Source of the DNA: Actinomycetota bacterium
Lineage (GTDB): Bacteria; Actinomycetota; Thermoleophilia; Gaiellales; Gaiellaceae
Direction of reading: 5' to 3'
DNA length: 5,872 bases
Assembly: GCA_019234175.1 (NCBI GenBank)
Contig: JAFALP010000438.1
Location: 1 to 5,872, forward strand
The notes under the pieces were generated by a model. The model saw only the letters and a list, made by a program, of their open reading frames with translations. It ran no database searches and was not told the origin of the DNA. This document shows positions 4,841 to 5,872 of the stretch, one piece after another. The position numbers and the translations under genes are program-made. Position 1 is the stretch's first letter; the number at the start of each line of letters is the position of its first letter.

Positions 4841-5872
4841 AGCAGGCCCCGCTCCTCGAGCGCGCCGAAGAGGATGTCTGCCGCCGCCTCGGCATCGAGC
4901 GACGCCATGTCGAGGTGGACGTCGGGCGCCTCCGGCGGCTCGTACGTCGAGCCGGCGCCGGTGAGGTTCTCGATGCCGGCCGCGTACAGGCCCTTCGGGT
5001 CGCGCTCGGCCGCGAGCTCGACGGGAAGGTCGACGAACACCTCCACGAACTCGCCCTCGCCGAAGAGCGAGCGTGCGGTCTCGCGGTCGGCGCGGAACGG
5101 CGACACGAACGCGGCGACGACGACGAGCCCGGCGTCGGTGAGGATCTTCGCCACCTCACCTGCGCGGCGGTTGTTCTCGGCGCGGTCGGCGTCGGTGAAG
5201 CCGAGGTCCTTGCTCAATCCGTGGCGGAGGTTGTTGCCGTCGAGCAGGTACGTGTGCCGGCCGAGCGCGAGCAGCCGCCGCTCGAGCAGGTTCGCGACCG
5301 ACGACTTGCCCGCGCCGGGGAGGCCGGTGAGCCAGACGACGAACGGCTGCTGCGCCTTCAGCGCCGCGCGCGCCTCGCGGTCGACCTCGAGCACCTGCCA
5401 CGGAACCGTGTGCGAGCGGCGTAGCGCGAAGTGCAGGAGGCCGGCGCCGACGGTCGCGTTCGTGATGCGGTCGATGAGGATGAAGCCGCCGGTGTCGCGG
5501 TTCTCCGCATACGGGTCGAACGCGATCGGCTCCGACAGCTCGAGGCTGACGACGCCGATCGCGTTCAGCTCGAGGTGGTTGGCGGGGATGCGGTCGAGCG
5601 TGTCGACGTCGAGCTTGTACTTGATCGGCGCGACGGTTGCCGCCACCGTCTTCGTGCCGACGCGCATGAGATACGTCCGGCCACGCAGCAGCGGCTCGTC
5701 CGCCATCCACACGACCGTCGCCTCGAACTGGTCGCCGACCGGAGCGGGATCGTCGACGGGGGCGATGACGTCGCCGCGGCTGACGTCCACCTCGTCCGCG
5801 AGCGTGAGCGTGACCGCCTGCCCGGCGACACCGCGCTCGAGGTCGCCGTCGAAGGTGACGACGCGCGCGACC
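4837..5872 (-). CDS. cysNC: CysN/CysC fusion: sulfate adenylyltransferase large-subunit C-terminus plus APS kinase (start outside window)
   Basis: The frame is open to the window edge and ends at TGA 4839-4837; 344 residues are visible. The first part is the end of CysN, the GTPase subunit of ATP sulfurylase. It consists of EF-Tu-like beta-barrel domains with ARVVTFDGDLERG, VSRGDVIAP, and the diagnostic FDPYAENRDTGGFILIDRIT. Then follows a complete APS kinase (CysC) domain. Its parts are the P-loop GLPGAGKSS (visible residues about 183-191), LDGNNLRHGLSKDLGF (Asn where DGDN is usual), DRAENNRRAGEVAKI, FVSPFRADRE, and ERDPKGLYAAGI. With CysD, the enzyme turns sulfate and ATP into adenosine phosphosulfate and then PAPS, the sulfate donor for sulfotransferases and for assimilatory reduction. 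The N-terminal GTP-binding domain and any cysD would lie beyond the window edge. It appears to be the upstream gene of the visible operon, so control sits outside the window. Confidence 0.93.
   Translation of the reverse strand, partial: VARVVTFDGDLERGVAGQAVTLTLADEVDVSRGDVIAPVDDPAPVGDQFEATVVWMADEPLLRGRTYLMRVGTKTVAATVAPIKYKLDVDTLDRIPANHLELNAIGVVSLELSEPIAFDPYAENRDTGGFILIDRITNATVGAGLLHFALRRSHTVPWQVLEVDREARAALKAQQPFVVWLTGLPGAGKSSVANLLERRLLALGRHTYLLDGNNLRHGLSKDLGFTDADRAENNRRAGEVAKILTDAGLVVVAAFVSPFRADRETARSLFGEGEFVEVFVDLPVELAAERDPKGLYAAGIENLTGAGSTYEPPEAPDVHLDMASLDAEAAADILFGALEERGLL

Overview
The window is very GC-rich and densely coded. Nearly every third codon position is G or C, most starts are GTG or TTG, and gene ends overlap. 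Together with the end of an LLM-class (F420-type) oxidoreductase and a fused CysN-CysC protein, this suggests a high-GC actinobacterium, perhaps of the Thermoleophilia (Gaiellales/Solirubrobacterales). That placement is inference from style and family resemblance, not a phylogenetic result.

Left part (1-1258): short genes on alternating strands. The 3' end of an LLM-class oxidoreductase gene (+, 1-234) converges on a 93-aa protein of unknown function (-, 231-512). Upstream of the latter is an 84-102 bp gap with a promoter-like TTGACA box and small inverted repeats. Next is a single-membrane-anchor, pilin-like secreted protein (-, 615-953). A 38-bp divergent gap with a 14-bp inverted repeat separates it from a small cysteine-rich, probably zinc-binding protein (+, 992-1258). 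Both convergent gene pairs end on a shared CTAG, so the two TAG stop codons overlap on opposite strands.

Right part (1255-5872): a tightly packed minus-strand operon, read from right to left. Its order is the C-terminal part of a CysN/CysC sulfate-activation enzyme (start outside the window), a small membrane protein whose middle third is in the wrong frame, an exported protein with Ig-like/FlgD-like domains, an O-antigen ligase/polymerase-type membrane protein, a PIG-L/LmbE-type zinc deacetylase, and a glyoxalase/bleomycin-resistance-type (VOC) protein. Four of the five junctions are 4-bp GTGA overlaps and the fifth is a 7-bp gap, so the genes are almost certainly cotranscribed and translationally coupled.

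Taken together, the operon looks like part of a cell-surface polysaccharide locus. CysNC would make PAPS (activated sulfate), the ligase/polymerase would assemble or transfer glycan at the membrane, the PIG-L enzyme could N-deacetylate a sugar, and the Ig-domain protein would sit outside the membrane. A sulfated glycan is a reasonable hypothesis, but no sulfotransferase or glycosyltransferase is visible here. No tRNA, rRNA, CRISPR array, insertion sequence or convincing intrinsic terminator was seen.
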